Shown: positions 23,407-34,197 of the stretch, one piece after another
Layout: every line of letters starts with the position of its first letter
Numbering within the stretch: the first letter of the stretch is position 1
From: Stereocaulon alpinum
Lineage: Eukaryota > Ascomycota > Lecanoromycetes > Lecanorales > Stereocaulaceae
DNA length: 64,000 bases
Assembly (NCBI GenBank): GCA_018257865.1
Contig: JAEUBA010000015.1
Coordinates: 310,001 to 374,000 of the forward strand
Direction: 5' to 3'
Notes under the pieces: generated by a model
The model's input: only the letters and a program-made list of their open reading frames with translations
The model's database searches: none
What the model was told of the DNA's origin: nothing
Program-made: the position numbers and the translations under genes

Positions 23407-25605
23407 TCAAATCACCATTTCATACGACAAGCATCCCGTAGCCTCAAGAATCTTCCATATTTGATTAGCGCGAGTGAGGCCCAATTGTTCATTTTCCTTC
23501 TTCACAGTCTCCAAGTCCATCGCGTAAGCGAGCATCGATCTCTGCTGCCCTACACTCATGACACCATCGGCGCCAGCAGCGAGAGCGATGATTCGTCTCC
23601 AAATATCCTCTCCGAGCTGGCATGGCAGATTTGAGCGGTAATAACTAGCTCCCTTTAGTGCTGAGTTCTCTGATACCGAGCCCTTTAGTGCTGTAGCCGT
23701 GGGCATTGGGCCTGTTGAGGTTGCAATCTCACTTGACGATGGTAATTCCGGCCTGCCAAATTGACCCGTTGGTAGCGGAGCTACTGGTGCTGATGCCGTT
23801 AGCGTTGCTGTGCCGGATGATGATAGTAAGTCGACACGCCCTCCGAACTGGGTTTCCTGGAGAGGCGTTACAGGAATGACCGTTGGAGTAGGTGGGACAG
23901 CCCCGCTGCTCTTCGCAGTAAAATTACCCCATGGCATAAGAGGTGCGTTTGGGTCCCGCTGAGAGCTCAACGGTAAAGGTGGGGGCTTTGGCTTGAGCGT
24001 GAAACCTGGGATGACGAGGGTTTTGATAACTGGGGGTTTGGCCTTAGGGACTGGTGGGGGCTCGTTCTTTGTCTCGGGCACCTTCTCGATCCGAGGTTGG
24101 ATATGCCGACCCAAACATAGCATCTTCAAAGATGCGCCCCAGAGGTCATTGCTCAAGGGTCCTGCCTGTCCCAGCGCCTCGGACTGTATCTTACTCCTCG
24201 CTCGATCCAGATTCGTTGCCAGGACGACAGACCTGTCCTCTACTTCCCTACCAACGACTGCGGACCTTCGTCGAGTATCTCCTGTGACTAATAGAGAGCT
24301 GGAAGGAGCACTTGAAACCCGCCTCGGTGTGTTACTTGACGTGATTTGAGTTTGCGACGACTCAGGAGATTCTTCTGCTGCCCCTTCAAGAGGCTCGACT
24401 CGAAAGATCTCTGCAAGCTCTAGTACTTTTAGGCCTGCACTCCGATCTCCTAACTTCTCATTTGGAAGATATACGATGCCTTGACACTGTGATTGACTAT
24501 CGTATTCTATGAGTTGCTGTGTGTGGGTACCTGCCTTCGGTGAAGGCACCCGAGTTAGGAGTCGACTTGGTGTATGATGATATGCGACGACAAAGGAGAG
24601 ATGTAGAGCGCATGTGTTCGTCATCGAAGTGTTGGGAAAAACAAGATATGGAACTGATCGAAGTCCCTTCGTTGTCTTGTGGATCGGCAAAGGCCCGGCT
24701 GGAAGACTGGGTGCCACAATCTTCTCAGGCGATTTGGAGTCTGGAACAGTGGTCAAGAAAACCTTCGTAAAGCACAAATATGCCAACTAACCTTGCTTGG
24801 AATATCTTCGTTTCTGGGCACGTAGACTGGTCATCTCATCACCAGCATGTTCGTCAGCATCAGAGCCAATGCCCATCTTCCTAGTCTTCTTGACAAGGCC
24901 ACTCATGCCCGTAGCTGGGCTCTGCGTCTCATATTGGGAATCTTCGAAGTCTGCCGGAAGTACGAAATCGATTGCACCTTCACTGGCATAGACTCGCGTC
25001 AATATCTCAAAAGCTCGAGGTCCTAAGGCGTTGCCGCCGATATTCAGTCTCCTGAGAACGCAACACCCTTGGAAGGAAGTAAGGAAGTCTTCCCATATCC
25101 CTGCTTCTTCGTCTGTAGTGATGGTAATACTATTGTCTGACAGGTCCAAGTCCCGGAGATCTTGGTCGCAGACTAGGATGACGCGGGTTAGGTTTTGCAG
25201 TGAGAAGACTGTTAATTGATTTCCCTGTAGGCAAAGTTCTTCAAGTCTTGTGCATCTGCCTTGCTCTCCATCATAGGTGAGAGCTTTCACCAGTGCCTCT
25301 GCTACTGGGAAAAAGCCGATGTCGGTTAGATTTTTGCCACAAATATCCAATTCTACAACTGGGTCTCGGGGTTCTCGGAAGGTAGCTTTTGTATCCTCGT
25401 CCTGGTTCTTGTCTGACGGATAGCGCTTTTGCTTATTGACATTAGCTATCGTGTTCTGGGAGAATGTGAGTCTCTCTTACTAAGTCTTTAGTCACAGCTT
25501 GCCCTGCCTTCAGACCATCGATCTTCCGCTGCAATTCCATGTGTCAGTACCCGCTCTTCATCATCAAGGTTATCGACTCACATTGACGTAGGTAAGCCTA
25601 CCCAT
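23407..25605 (-). CDS. Conserved fungal leucine-rich repeat protein, 681 aa
   Basis: Exons 25605-25582, 25528-25481, 25431-24792 and 24740-23407; introns 53, 49 and 51 bp, all phase-consistent. The first exon encodes only MGRLTYVN. Leucine-rich repeats occupy about residues 50-180: LDICGKNLTDIGF, LEELCLQGNQLTVFSL, LRDLDLSDNSITI, LRRLNIGGNALGPRAF. The join at 24792/24740 leads into a conserved block, KGLRSVPYLVFPNTSMTNTCALHLSFVVAYH, then a Pro/Ser-rich disordered region, then a helical C-terminus (EDIWRRIIALAAGADGVMSVGQQRSML ... KKENEQLGLTRANQIWKILEATGCLSYEM). No signal peptide or membrane segment. I recognise the architecture from filamentous fungi but know of no assigned function; a protein-interaction platform is the reasonable inference. 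Confidence 0.85.
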
Positions 25606-26228
25606 TCTGTGGTCTTGATGGACACCTCTATGAACGTGGATGATTGGGTATATGCGGGTTGTGTATAGGCTGGGTAATGCAGGCTTGAGGATGTATCTGA
25701 GGTGTTGATATTGACCGGCCCGAAATGGCACCGTGCATATCAACAAAAGGTGGCAACGAAAGCCGCGCAACACATCAAAACATATGCAGCAGCCAATCAG
25801 ACGTGCTGTAGAATATCAACAGGTCGGTGATATACACTCCGAGGGCCTTTGGGTCTGTTATATGGGGAGCTTTTGCGCAAATTGCATTCCAACATGGCAG
25901 ATCTTTTACTGCTTTTCCCTCCCTTTTACCACATAACCAAAGAATTGCAAGGATCCCTTGGATGTAACAGCAAAGCTATCAGAAGTTGGAGCTGTGATAG
26001 AGTGAGGCGTCATAACACAATGGCATTCAGACTTTAAGGGAATTCTACTCCACCTCTGATAATCGGTTTTGGTCAAAACGCCTCGCTTTCTATGGTTTCA
26101 TGCATGTCCGATCCTTGATATCGCGAACGCAATGACTCGGAGTGGCGTCTCTTTGTATTTGGAAATTCAGTGAAGAATTCTTTCACCCCCTCTATGCAGC
26201 CGCAAGTCATGCCGGGTCTTTTCCCAAA
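25606..26228. other. Intergenic, no gene supported
   Basis: About 620 bp between the LRR protein start and the Nudix gene stop. Short frames only. Confidence 0.4.
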
Positions 26229-26829
26229 CTATTTTACGATCGAACTTCTGTTCAGAGCATCCAGCAACTCTGGCCTAGGGGTCAAAGCTTGCTTGGCTTC
26301 CTGATAAGACATCCACTGCCTTCCTCTCTTGTCCTTTTCCGGCCACTGCGAGGCCTCCTTCTCAACGCTGACCTCGTAGAATTGGAAGATTGCCTTTGGG
26401 GCTTGAGGCGTGACCTCATTGGGCTTGCGTCTGTCTGGAATCTTGCCCAGATCCTTCAATATCTTGCACACTATACCCGCTTCTTCCCAGGCCTCACGAC
26501 AGGCAGCTTCCTGTTGAGTTCCTTCATCGGTCTCCCATCCGCCTTTAGGCAATACCCAGCCTCCCCGACGCGTAGATTGGATCAGGAGTACTTTCTTCTT
26601 GTCGTTCGAGAGAGGAACCACGCCCGCCACTAGACGTTCGCCTTGCGAGCCGTATCCTGTTCAGAGGAGCAGGTCAGCGACTGGTTTATAGGAGTCGAGC
26701 GACATGGTTCACGTTTTGCCCGCCCTTCTAAGTCAGGTGCAGCTAATGAGAGAGCAGTAGAGGCTTAGAGCTTGACGTACGTTGGTTATCTCGTCCTGTA
26801 CGGGCTGTAGAAGCAAGCTTCTGAGCCAT
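26229..26829 (-). CDS. Diphosphoinositol polyphosphate phosphohydrolase (Nudix, Ddp1/Aps1 type)
   Basis: Exons 26829-26781 and 26656-26229 (124-bp intron) give 158 aa. Sequence runs MAQKLASTARTGRDNQ/RYGSQGERLVAGVVPLSNDKKKVLLIQST, then WVLPKGGWETDE, QQEAACREAWEEAGIV (Nudix helix with REAWEEAG), and a C-terminal FQFYEVSVEKEASQWPEKDKRGRQWMSY. The WVLPKGGWE and the R-x-W-M-S-Y-x-E-A ending are typical of the DIPP group, which hydrolyses inositol pyrophosphates and diadenosine polyphosphates and can act on polyphosphate. Length matches the family (about 150-200 aa). Confidence 0.92.
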
Positions 26830-28158
26830 GGTGAAGGTGGCTTTGGCTACGGTAGGCTGACTTGGAGATATTGTTCTGCGGATGATGTGGGGTAATGTTT
26901 ATGAAGGTGAGCGGCGGTGAGAGGGTAAGGTGATGGATATTACCCGGCGGTTGGGCGTAGGGCAGGGCGGAGCTGAGAGCTTTTGCGGCTCTTGCGTTTA
27001 ATGCATCCGGATGGAGGGGTGTTATGATGTGCTTGCTTAGAAGGTATGATGAGTCAAGGAGGGAGAAGGTGAGTGATGGGGGATGGTAGCCTTGGAAGAA
27101 GGTATCCTTCAAACCCGTGGGGGACGGGTTTGAGGATGAAGGATTAATCTGTCATGATCAGGCGGAAGGGACATATTTATCTCGGTAGTTGTGTTGATGA
27201 GTCAATTAGACTAAAGCTTTGTCAATATTAATGTGGGCGCGGAGATGGGAAAATGGTGGGATGACATTTCCCAGAGCAGATGGGATTCGCTTGAGCCTTG
27301 AGCAACGTTGTCGTGTCCCCTGAACACTTTCATCATACTGCATAAGAATGACCCCCACCAGCCAACACGTTGTTCGCCTGGTAGTATGCCGGTCTGTAGA
27401 GCTCTGCTGTCCATCATTCTACTAAGGCGGCTCTACGCCATCGTACCTCGCTGCTATGGAAATGCAAAGGCCGTTGCCCTATGACATTGGGTAACACCTT
27501 GTGTGCACGGGAGTAAGACCCCCATTAACCGACGGATCATTCACTTGATCTACAGCATATGACCTAGAAAGGCCTTCCCGACATCATCTTCGTGAATGGC
27601 GCTTTCACACTACCAAGCCGCAAATTCTTCGTTACATACTCGCCTAGTTCCAGTTTCGAGAATGTTTTGCATCGCTTTTCCCCACACTACCATTCAATTA
27701 TTCTTTCGCTAACCTTCCCATCCACCTATTAGCGCCATCTTCAACCCATCTTCGGCCGTTCTGGAAACATTCTATGCATGAGTCCAACGTAAGACTGCAG
27801 GATCTCCAAAGTCCCGAGTGGACGGCGCAGATGATGCCATGCATGGCTAAGGTACACCAGTGGCATGCGATCTCTCTTTAAATTGGGGGGGCCGTGCGCT
27901 GTTCACGAACACACAGAAGATTGCTCTGCTTAGGCTGACTTCAATCTTGTCTTCATCTTAACAAACACTTTCCTGATCCATGCTCATGCAGCAACGGACT
28001 ACTCGGCGAATCTTTAGGCGCAACTCTTTGTGCTTAAACTACAATAATCCAGAACTCTTCCAGGGTCTGAGAGCCCAACCCCGTCCATCCGAGCCAGCGA
28101 CAACAAGCCAGGAACTATCGGAATAAGCCCACGCTTCTTGAAAAGTCTGCAGCTTATC
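26830..28158. other. Intergenic between divergent Nudix and ATE1 genes
   Basis: About 1.3 kb; both flanking genes point away from it, so it contains both promoters. A G/C-containing palindromic segment (TCAAACCCGTGGGGGACGGGTTTGA, about 27108-27132) could form a hairpin. No reading frame is convincing. Confidence 0.4.
27107..27134. other. Inverted repeat, possible hairpin
   Basis: TTCAAACCCGT and ACGGGTTTGA are reverse complements separated by a few G/C bases, an almost perfect 10-11 bp stem. It lies just upstream of the Nudix gene. Could be a protein-binding palindrome or a structured leader; no other support. Confidence 0.6.
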
Positions 28159-30260
28159 ATGCAGACTCGACCGTCTCCCGCGACGGACGACGGCCCTTCG
28201 TTTCTGACTCCCACAGGTAAGCTGCTAGCACGACGCCTTCGATACGACCCCGTGCTGCTTTGGCTGGCTCACGTTTTTCCATCAAAATACTAGCCCTCTT
28301 CTTCAGTTCTCCACCGTGCGTTGACTGCATAACAATGGAACGATCTGCTGAACATTCATAGGTTATGGAAAGTCTAGCTGTGGTTACTGTAAATCCAACA
28401 AACGTCAGCTGTCCAGTATCTCACCCTGTCTCAGCCCGCTCGCTTTTCCTGCATGCCCTCAACGAATAGCTGCCTAGTGAAGCTGATCCTTTCTTCGATT
28501 CAGGCGCTTCGTACGGGGCCATTTCTGCCTATGTACGGCCGTCACATTATCAAACCTTAGTCGATCTAGGTTGGCGCCGGTACATTCCCTGTTCTGGCTA
28601 CTTCACAAGCCAGGGTTTTTTTTTTGACATTTGCTTGCTAGATCTGGCACATACTACTACAAGCCTGACAACGCACATTCTTGCTGCCCGCATTATACTA
28701 TCCGGTAAGGTACGCTGAAGACTGATCTGCGGCTAATGCTGTGCTTACTGGAATCGCAAGCTTGGATGCGACTGCTTTCGATCCGAGAAGAGATCAACGC
28801 CAAGCAATCAACAAATGGTCAAAGTACATATTAGGTACTGACTACATTCACTTGACTGCAAGATTTTGCCCAAAGACACGAGAGTATGTTCGCTTCTCCG
28901 AGGCTGCTGTAGTATGGGCTGTCGGAAGGCTTTTGGAAGTCTAGAAAATAGTAATCGCGTAAATCCCGGCTGACGTCTCCTTTCCCTTTCCAGCGAGAAG
29001 AAACGCCGAAAGAATGTGTTTGATGTTTGTAGGGCTGTCACTGAGTCTGAGTATTGGCAAGTGAAAAGGCCAGTCGACACGCGAACTAAAAGGGCTATCG
29101 AACCAGCACACAAGTTTGAAGTCACTCTCGAACCTGATAGCTTCACAGATGAGAAGTCTGCCGCGCCCAACGATCTATGCTCGTGCAAGTCTGACTATTC
29201 ACGTACCAGGTACATGCTCTTCGCAAATTATCAGCGAGTTGTTCATTATGAAGGGCCAAGTAAAATCTCAAAGGTCGGGTTCAAGCGTTTTCTTTGCTCT
29301 GGACTTGAGCGGACTACTCTTGTCGAAAACGGCAAGGAGAAGAAGATTGGATCTTACCACCAATGCTATCGCCTTGACGGCAAGTTAATTGCTATGGGGG
29401 TTCTGGACCTTCTTCCCCACTGCGTGAGCTCCGTCTACCTTATGTAATTGCAAAGATCCACGATCAAGCCAATTCTTCTGCTTACATGGAATCAGTTACC
29501 ATGAAGATGTCAACGACTGGAATTTTGGTAAGCTCAGCGCTCTAAGAGAAATTGCCTTAGCGCTTGAGGGTGGCTACAAATATTACTACATGGGTACGTC
29601 AATCCTCCACACACAGGTTTCCAACCACTAACTTTTAATCAGGCTACTATATCCACTCCTGTATCAAAATGAGGTATAAGGGAACCTTCCGCCCGCAGTA
29701 TGTGTTAGGTGAGCAGACTATGCAAGAGAATCGCAAAGCTGCTTGTTTATGAGATTTACAGATCCTCACACGAACACATGGGACCCTCTAGACGCCGATA
29801 TGCTCCAACATTTGTCAGATCGAACATGGGTTTCAATGAGCATTGAACGATATCTACAAACCCCTCAATACCAGCAAAAGCTTGATGTGCATCCAGTGAC
29901 ATACAAGACCGCTCTCGAGTACATGAACGCATCGAATGATCGCGACAATTCCGATGCCCGTAAGGATGCAAACACGGTCTTTGAAGCTCACATGCCAGGC
30001 GCTATGACGGTGGACGAAGTCCGAGAACAGATTGATCTTGATCACTGGAGGGTGCAGATAGGGGATCGAGTCGTCCAAATGGAGGTAAGAAGACAAGGAG
30101 CTTGTCTTAGATCGAAAAAGGAACTGACACAACCCAGGACTTGGTCGGCTGGGACGAGCACGACCTTTCCGAACCAAGATCACTCAAGGGCGTTGTTGCA
30201 GAGCTGGCTGCTTGCATAGGGCCAGAAATAGTCCAAAGTACAATTCTCAATTTTGGTTGA
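28159..30260 (+). CDS. ate1: Arginyl-tRNA-protein transferase ATE1
   Basis: Eleven predicted exons: 28159-28216, 28362-28388, 28504-28579, 28642-28704, 28761-28883, 28994-29155, 29210-29443, 29496-29593, 29643-29708, 29762-30084, 30138-30260; 450 aa. N-terminal cysteines SSCGYC (Cys26, Cys29) and HSCCPHY (Cys68, Cys69) match the four conserved ATE1 cysteines reported to hold an Fe-S cluster in the family. Further family blocks: DLGWRRSGTYYYKP, DQRQAINKW, RFEVTLEPDSF-like KFEVTLEPDSFTDEK, FKRFLC, SYHQCYRLDGKLIAMGVLDLLPHCVSSVY, YHEDVNDWNFGKLSALREIAL, YYYMGYYIHSCIKMRYKGTFRP, LDPHTNTWDPLD. It adds Arg to acidic N-termini in the N-degron pathway. The intron 29156-29209 (54 bp) has no stop and keeps frame, so it could be retained. 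Confidence 0.9.
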
Positions 30261-30489
30261 GACGAATCTATATAGGCTTTCGAGCAACAAAATAATGTAA
30301 CAAGATTACAAACACCACGATTTGACAGCCCAGATCGCTTCCTTTCTAAGGAGCGGAATGCCTCGCGTATCCTAGACTTGGGACTGTCGAAATAGACGCG
30401 ATGTCCACGTTCACGTCTTTAACTTCAATGCCCCGTTCACAGCACTGGCGGTGGGGTTCACACCTGAACCCTAGGTCCTCTCTGTTCAG

Positions 30490-31064
30490 CTACCTCATCA
30501 GCTTGTTCTGCCTCTCCCTACGCTTACGCCGTACACTAGCATGTCGTTCTGGCGATGTAATCGCCGAAGACGCCAAACCTCTAGCCAACCATCTTCCAAA
30601 ATGTATACACTTCCCCAGCACATCCCCCTCCCCACCCTCATGCTTCCTCCAATAAGCCCACACCTCCCACTCGAATCTTCTCTTTTCATTCACATTGTAC
30701 ACTTCACCTCACGATACCCCTTGCTCGCCTCATTCTTCTTGGACCTCCGCTTTGGCTTCTTCGCAGACACCCCAGCATATTTGTTCTTCCACATGCCACC
30801 ATATTTGTAGAATGGATGATCTGCGTCGCCATCTACTACTCCGCCTGAGTATTCTTTCCAGCATTTCTTTGGGCACACAAAATGCCATGTAGGCGTCTCA
30901 TCGATGCGGCAGCGGACTAGGACGTCTGAGGGGGTGTGGCAGATTGAGCATGGTTTGCTGTGGGCGGAGGGAGAGATTGAGCGCTTTTGCTTCTTGGGGG
31001 GCGGCGACTCGGTAACAACCTCAATCAAGGCATCTGCATCCTGCTCAGGAGCCATTGCCAACAT
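30490..31064 (-). CDS. Small conserved Cys-containing fungal protein, unknown function
   Basis: Start MLAMAPEQD at 31064 (MAPEQD at 31055 also possible). After a charged N-terminus with a KKQKR basic patch comes a compact domain: CSICHTPSDVLVRCRID, WHFVCPKKCWKEYSGGVVDGD, HPFYKYGGMWKNKYAGVSAKKPKRR. The CxxC ... C ... CxxxC pattern suggests zinc binding. The frame stops at 30690, but a second open frame follows directly (WEVWAYWRKHEGGEGDVLGKCIHFGRW). A 44-bp GT-AG intron at 30707-30664 joins them in phase to give 176 aa ending at 30490. If that short intron is not real, this is a 125-residue protein or a frameshifted gene. The product looks nuclear; the function is not known to me. Confidence 0.65.
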
Positions 31065-31246
31065 CCACCTGGGGTCAGACGCAAAGTAGATGCAGAAAAT
31101 GCGAAACCGATGTCGATGTCGATATGAATTCATAGGCGCGTTTGCCGCCTCCCAATGACGCAGATCATCGCCGCCAAAATTTTTGGAGCAACCGAGCACG
31201 AGAGCAGCTTTCTCCAACCACCTCCCAAAAGCTCCCCACAACCACG

Positions 31247-32104
31247 ATGATCCAACGAAGCCTACTACGACAGTCACGAGTGGCTAGTCGAGGTCTACAC
31301 TTGCAATCAAGAGCACCAGTAACGAGATCCCACTTTCCCCCAATACGGATATCCCAGCCTCTACTCCGCATCCCCCAACGATGGCAATCCACCACAACAA
31401 CAGAAGCAAGCGGCGCTGAAAAGGCGGAGGATGCAGCAATGAAAGCTGCTGAGTCCGAAGCCAAAGACGAAGGAGAAGACCCTATCAAGAAAGAGCTAGA
31501 AGCGAAAAACAAAGAAATCATCGACCTAAAAGTTCGCCCCCGAATCTCTCAAGCCACCCCCTTCACCAACTAATTGTCGCCGTCAACAGGACAAATACCT
31601 CCGCTCCGTAGCCGACTTCCGCAACCTCCAAGAGCGCACAAAACGCGACATCGACACAGCACGCCAATTCGCCATCTCCCGCTTCACCGCCGACCTCCTC
31701 GAGTCCATCGACAATCTCGACCGCGCCCTCGCCACCGTCGATCAATCCGCCCTCTCTGCCGAAAAAGCCGATTCCAACAAAGAATTAGTAGCGTTGCATG
31801 ATGGCTTGAAGATGACGGAAAGGATACTGATGCAGACGCTGAAGAAACATGGATTGGAGAGATTTGATCCGGCTGAAAAGGGGGAGCGGTTTGATCCGAA
31901 TTTGCATGAGGCGACGTTTATGACTAAAGTTGAGGGGAAGGAGGATGGGACGGTGTTCTTGACGCAGCAGAAGGGGTTTGCGCTTAATGGGAGGGTTGTT
32001 AGGGTATGTTCTTCTTTTTCCCCCAGGGCTGTTGGTGATGGGGAAATTCGAGGGCTAATTTGTGATTATAGGCAGCTAAGGTTGGCGTTGTTAAGAATAG
32101 CTGA
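31247..32104 (+). CDS. mge1: Mitochondrial GrpE nucleotide-exchange factor
   Basis: Exons 31247-31531, 31590-32003 and 32072-32104 give 243 aa. The first 50 residues are Arg/Ser-rich without acids (MIQRSLLRQSRVASRG ... RWQST), a typical mitochondrial presequence. The GrpE long helix follows across the first intron (EAKNKEIIDLK/DKYLRSVADFRNLQERTKRDIDTARQFAISRF), then LLESIDNLDRAL, LKMTERILMQTLKKHGLE, and the beta domain FDPNLHEATF ... LNGRVVR/AAKVGVVKNS. Mge1 releases ADP from mitochondrial Hsp70 during protein import and folding. The last exon is only 33 nt. The coding strand shifts from C-ending to G-ending codons near 31790. Confidence 0.95.
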
Positions 32105-32344
32105 AATATTGCTGGGCAGAGTGACTCATGGATCATTTTCTCCGGATGTATTGCTATAACTGAACTAGTGTTGAGCTGGAGCCCGTGATGGGTTTGTATG
32201 TATATCTCCCCTCTATTTTGGGGATTTTGGGCATTTCAGCGGATATGGCTGCAACAAAAAACGGCTAGAGCTGAGGGTTCTACCTATGTACAACGAAGTC
32301 TACTCTTACATGGAAGACTTTAAGTTCCTGCTTGACAGCCCAAC

Positions 32345-33878
32345 TCATCTCAGCTCAACCCCCAACTTCTCAACAAGTTTCTCCCCCACCTCGTTGTGGA
32401 GATCATTAACCTTGCAGTTCGTCAGCGTCCATCGAAGACTCCGATAATTGATTCTATAGCAGAGGCTTTTCCTTCCCGTCGTCGGATGCGTGAATTGATC
32501 TATCAGCTTCACGTCCTCCACCACATCACCTCCAACATCCCTGACTATCTCCATAACATCGTTCTCATGGAAATCCTGCGCATTGGCCTTTAACCCGCCA
32601 CCAGCACTACTGCTTGAGCTGCGAAGCCAGAATGAGACGTCCTTGTAGCACGCTGGGTGTCTGGAAAAGGGGACATATGTTTTGATGTTCTCCATATTTG
32701 AAAATTGGGTTAAAAAGCGTGGATCTTCGGACCAGAAGAGCCGTATGTCGGGGATCGAATACAATAGCATGGCAACTCGTTCCAAGCCAACGCCGAAGGC
32801 CCAGCCCAGCTGGTCCGGAACGCCTGCATTGATGAGGAGGTCCTGCTTTGTTACACCGCATCCAAGGATTTCTAGCCAGTCGCCTTGCCAGAAAACTTCC
32901 AGCTCCCATGACGGGCTGGTGAAAGGGAAATATGCCTCGACCCAGCGGACTTTCAGGGGCTCGATTACGTCTGCGTTGTTGTTGCCAGCAGCTATAGCAG
33001 CTTTCTTCGCCCGAGAGAAAAGCTCCACCACGACCCCCTCGAGTGACTTTTTCAAATGCGCTGCTATGGCTTCCACTTCCTCCGGGCTATGGTGTTCCGC
33101 CTGCAATGGGTTCCTTTCTGGGTGGATCGTGGGGTTCGGGTCTTCAACTTCTAGGTCATGCTTCGGTAGCCTATCGAGATCGGCCCAAACAGCCTTCGCT
33201 ATATTGGCCCCGGGCACTTTTCTCCGATCCCACATTCGTGACCCTTCCATCTGGTGGAAGACTGGATAATGACTCCTGTCAATCGCATCTCTCCTGTAGA
33301 CATCTGCGCTAATAGTGTATCCCTCGCTCTTATTGTCTCGGAAGATCTCTGCTTCATGAGCACTTGTGTGAGTCCTCAGGACATAATTCTTATTAATATA
33401 GTAAGTGTCAGTGCGATTTCGGCCAGGGTGGTCCTGCGGAAACCCTAGGGAGTCGAAATTTTGGGCTACGGTGACAATCGGGTGTAATTCGTTGTAGTGT
33501 GTGTATGTCGGCGAGGGAAAGCTTTTTTCTATGATTTTGCGGGTTATAGAGACTGGATGGGAAGGCCGTAGATGTAGTTTTCGAGGAAGGAAGGAGAGGA
33601 TGGAAGGGGGAACATTGGTCCAGTCGTCAATTGGGTAGGATTTGCCATCGATCTCAAGGGAAGATTTCTTGCTACTATGCTCGATGATAGGAGCCTGCTG
33701 GACTGCTAAGTCCTGTAAGCTTCGGTAGTATTTACTATGCGGGAATTGAAATACCTGTGGATTGAAATCGTAGCTGATGTTGCGGTCCTACTTCACTCTT
33801 CAACCTGGCGACAATTGTGGTGCCAGACCTTTTGCTCCATACAAGCCTTACAGCTCTGCCGGTAGCTGCGAGCCTCAT
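32345..33878 (-). CDS. msf1: Mitochondrial phenylalanyl-tRNA synthetase
   Basis: Exons 33878-33755 and 33705-32345 (49-bp intron) give 494 aa. The N-terminus MRLAATGRAVRLVWSKRSG is a presequence. Family blocks: HPGRNRTDTYYINKNYVLRTHTSAHE (motif 2 region), YRRDAIDRSHYPVFHQMEG, EVRW-like KVRWVEAYFPFTSPSWELEVFW, EILGCGVTKQDLLINAGVPDQLGWAFGVGLERVAMLLYSIPDIRLFWSEDPRF (motif 3). The C-terminal FDX-ACB anticodon-binding domain begins FSRHPACYKDVSFWL and ends in GVELR. This is the monomeric class II enzyme that charges mitochondrial tRNA-Phe. Its 3' end converges on mge1; its start is 319 bp from the divergent coq3 start. Confidence 0.94.
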
Positions 33879-34197
33879 CGCTTCAGACCCTGCTGATTCG
33901 AACGTCTGGTCGACCTCCTGCACTTCGAATGTTTCCGCGCACGCGGCAAGCGCGTCTATGATCCTATGTCGAAATCAGAGCTCCGGACTTAGACCCTCTT
34001 CTTCGACTGACATTTCGGTCTATGTTAGAGCTCTATTCTCTTCCGTTAGACATTGACCTGAACCTTCAATGTGCCATACGTGAAGTTCATTGGAGTGTCT
34101 AGGGTAAAGCAGTGCTATGATATAAACTTCGACAATTGCGTTCATTGATATCGAATTGACCTTTGCAGCTTCTGTTTTACTCTTCATAGCCCCAGCC
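33879..34197. promoter_or_regulatory. Shared divergent promoter of mitochondrial PheRS and coq3
   Basis: 319 bp between two divergent genes whose products both go to mitochondria. No gene fits inside. Inferred from position; no binding motif identified with confidence. Confidence 0.5.
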
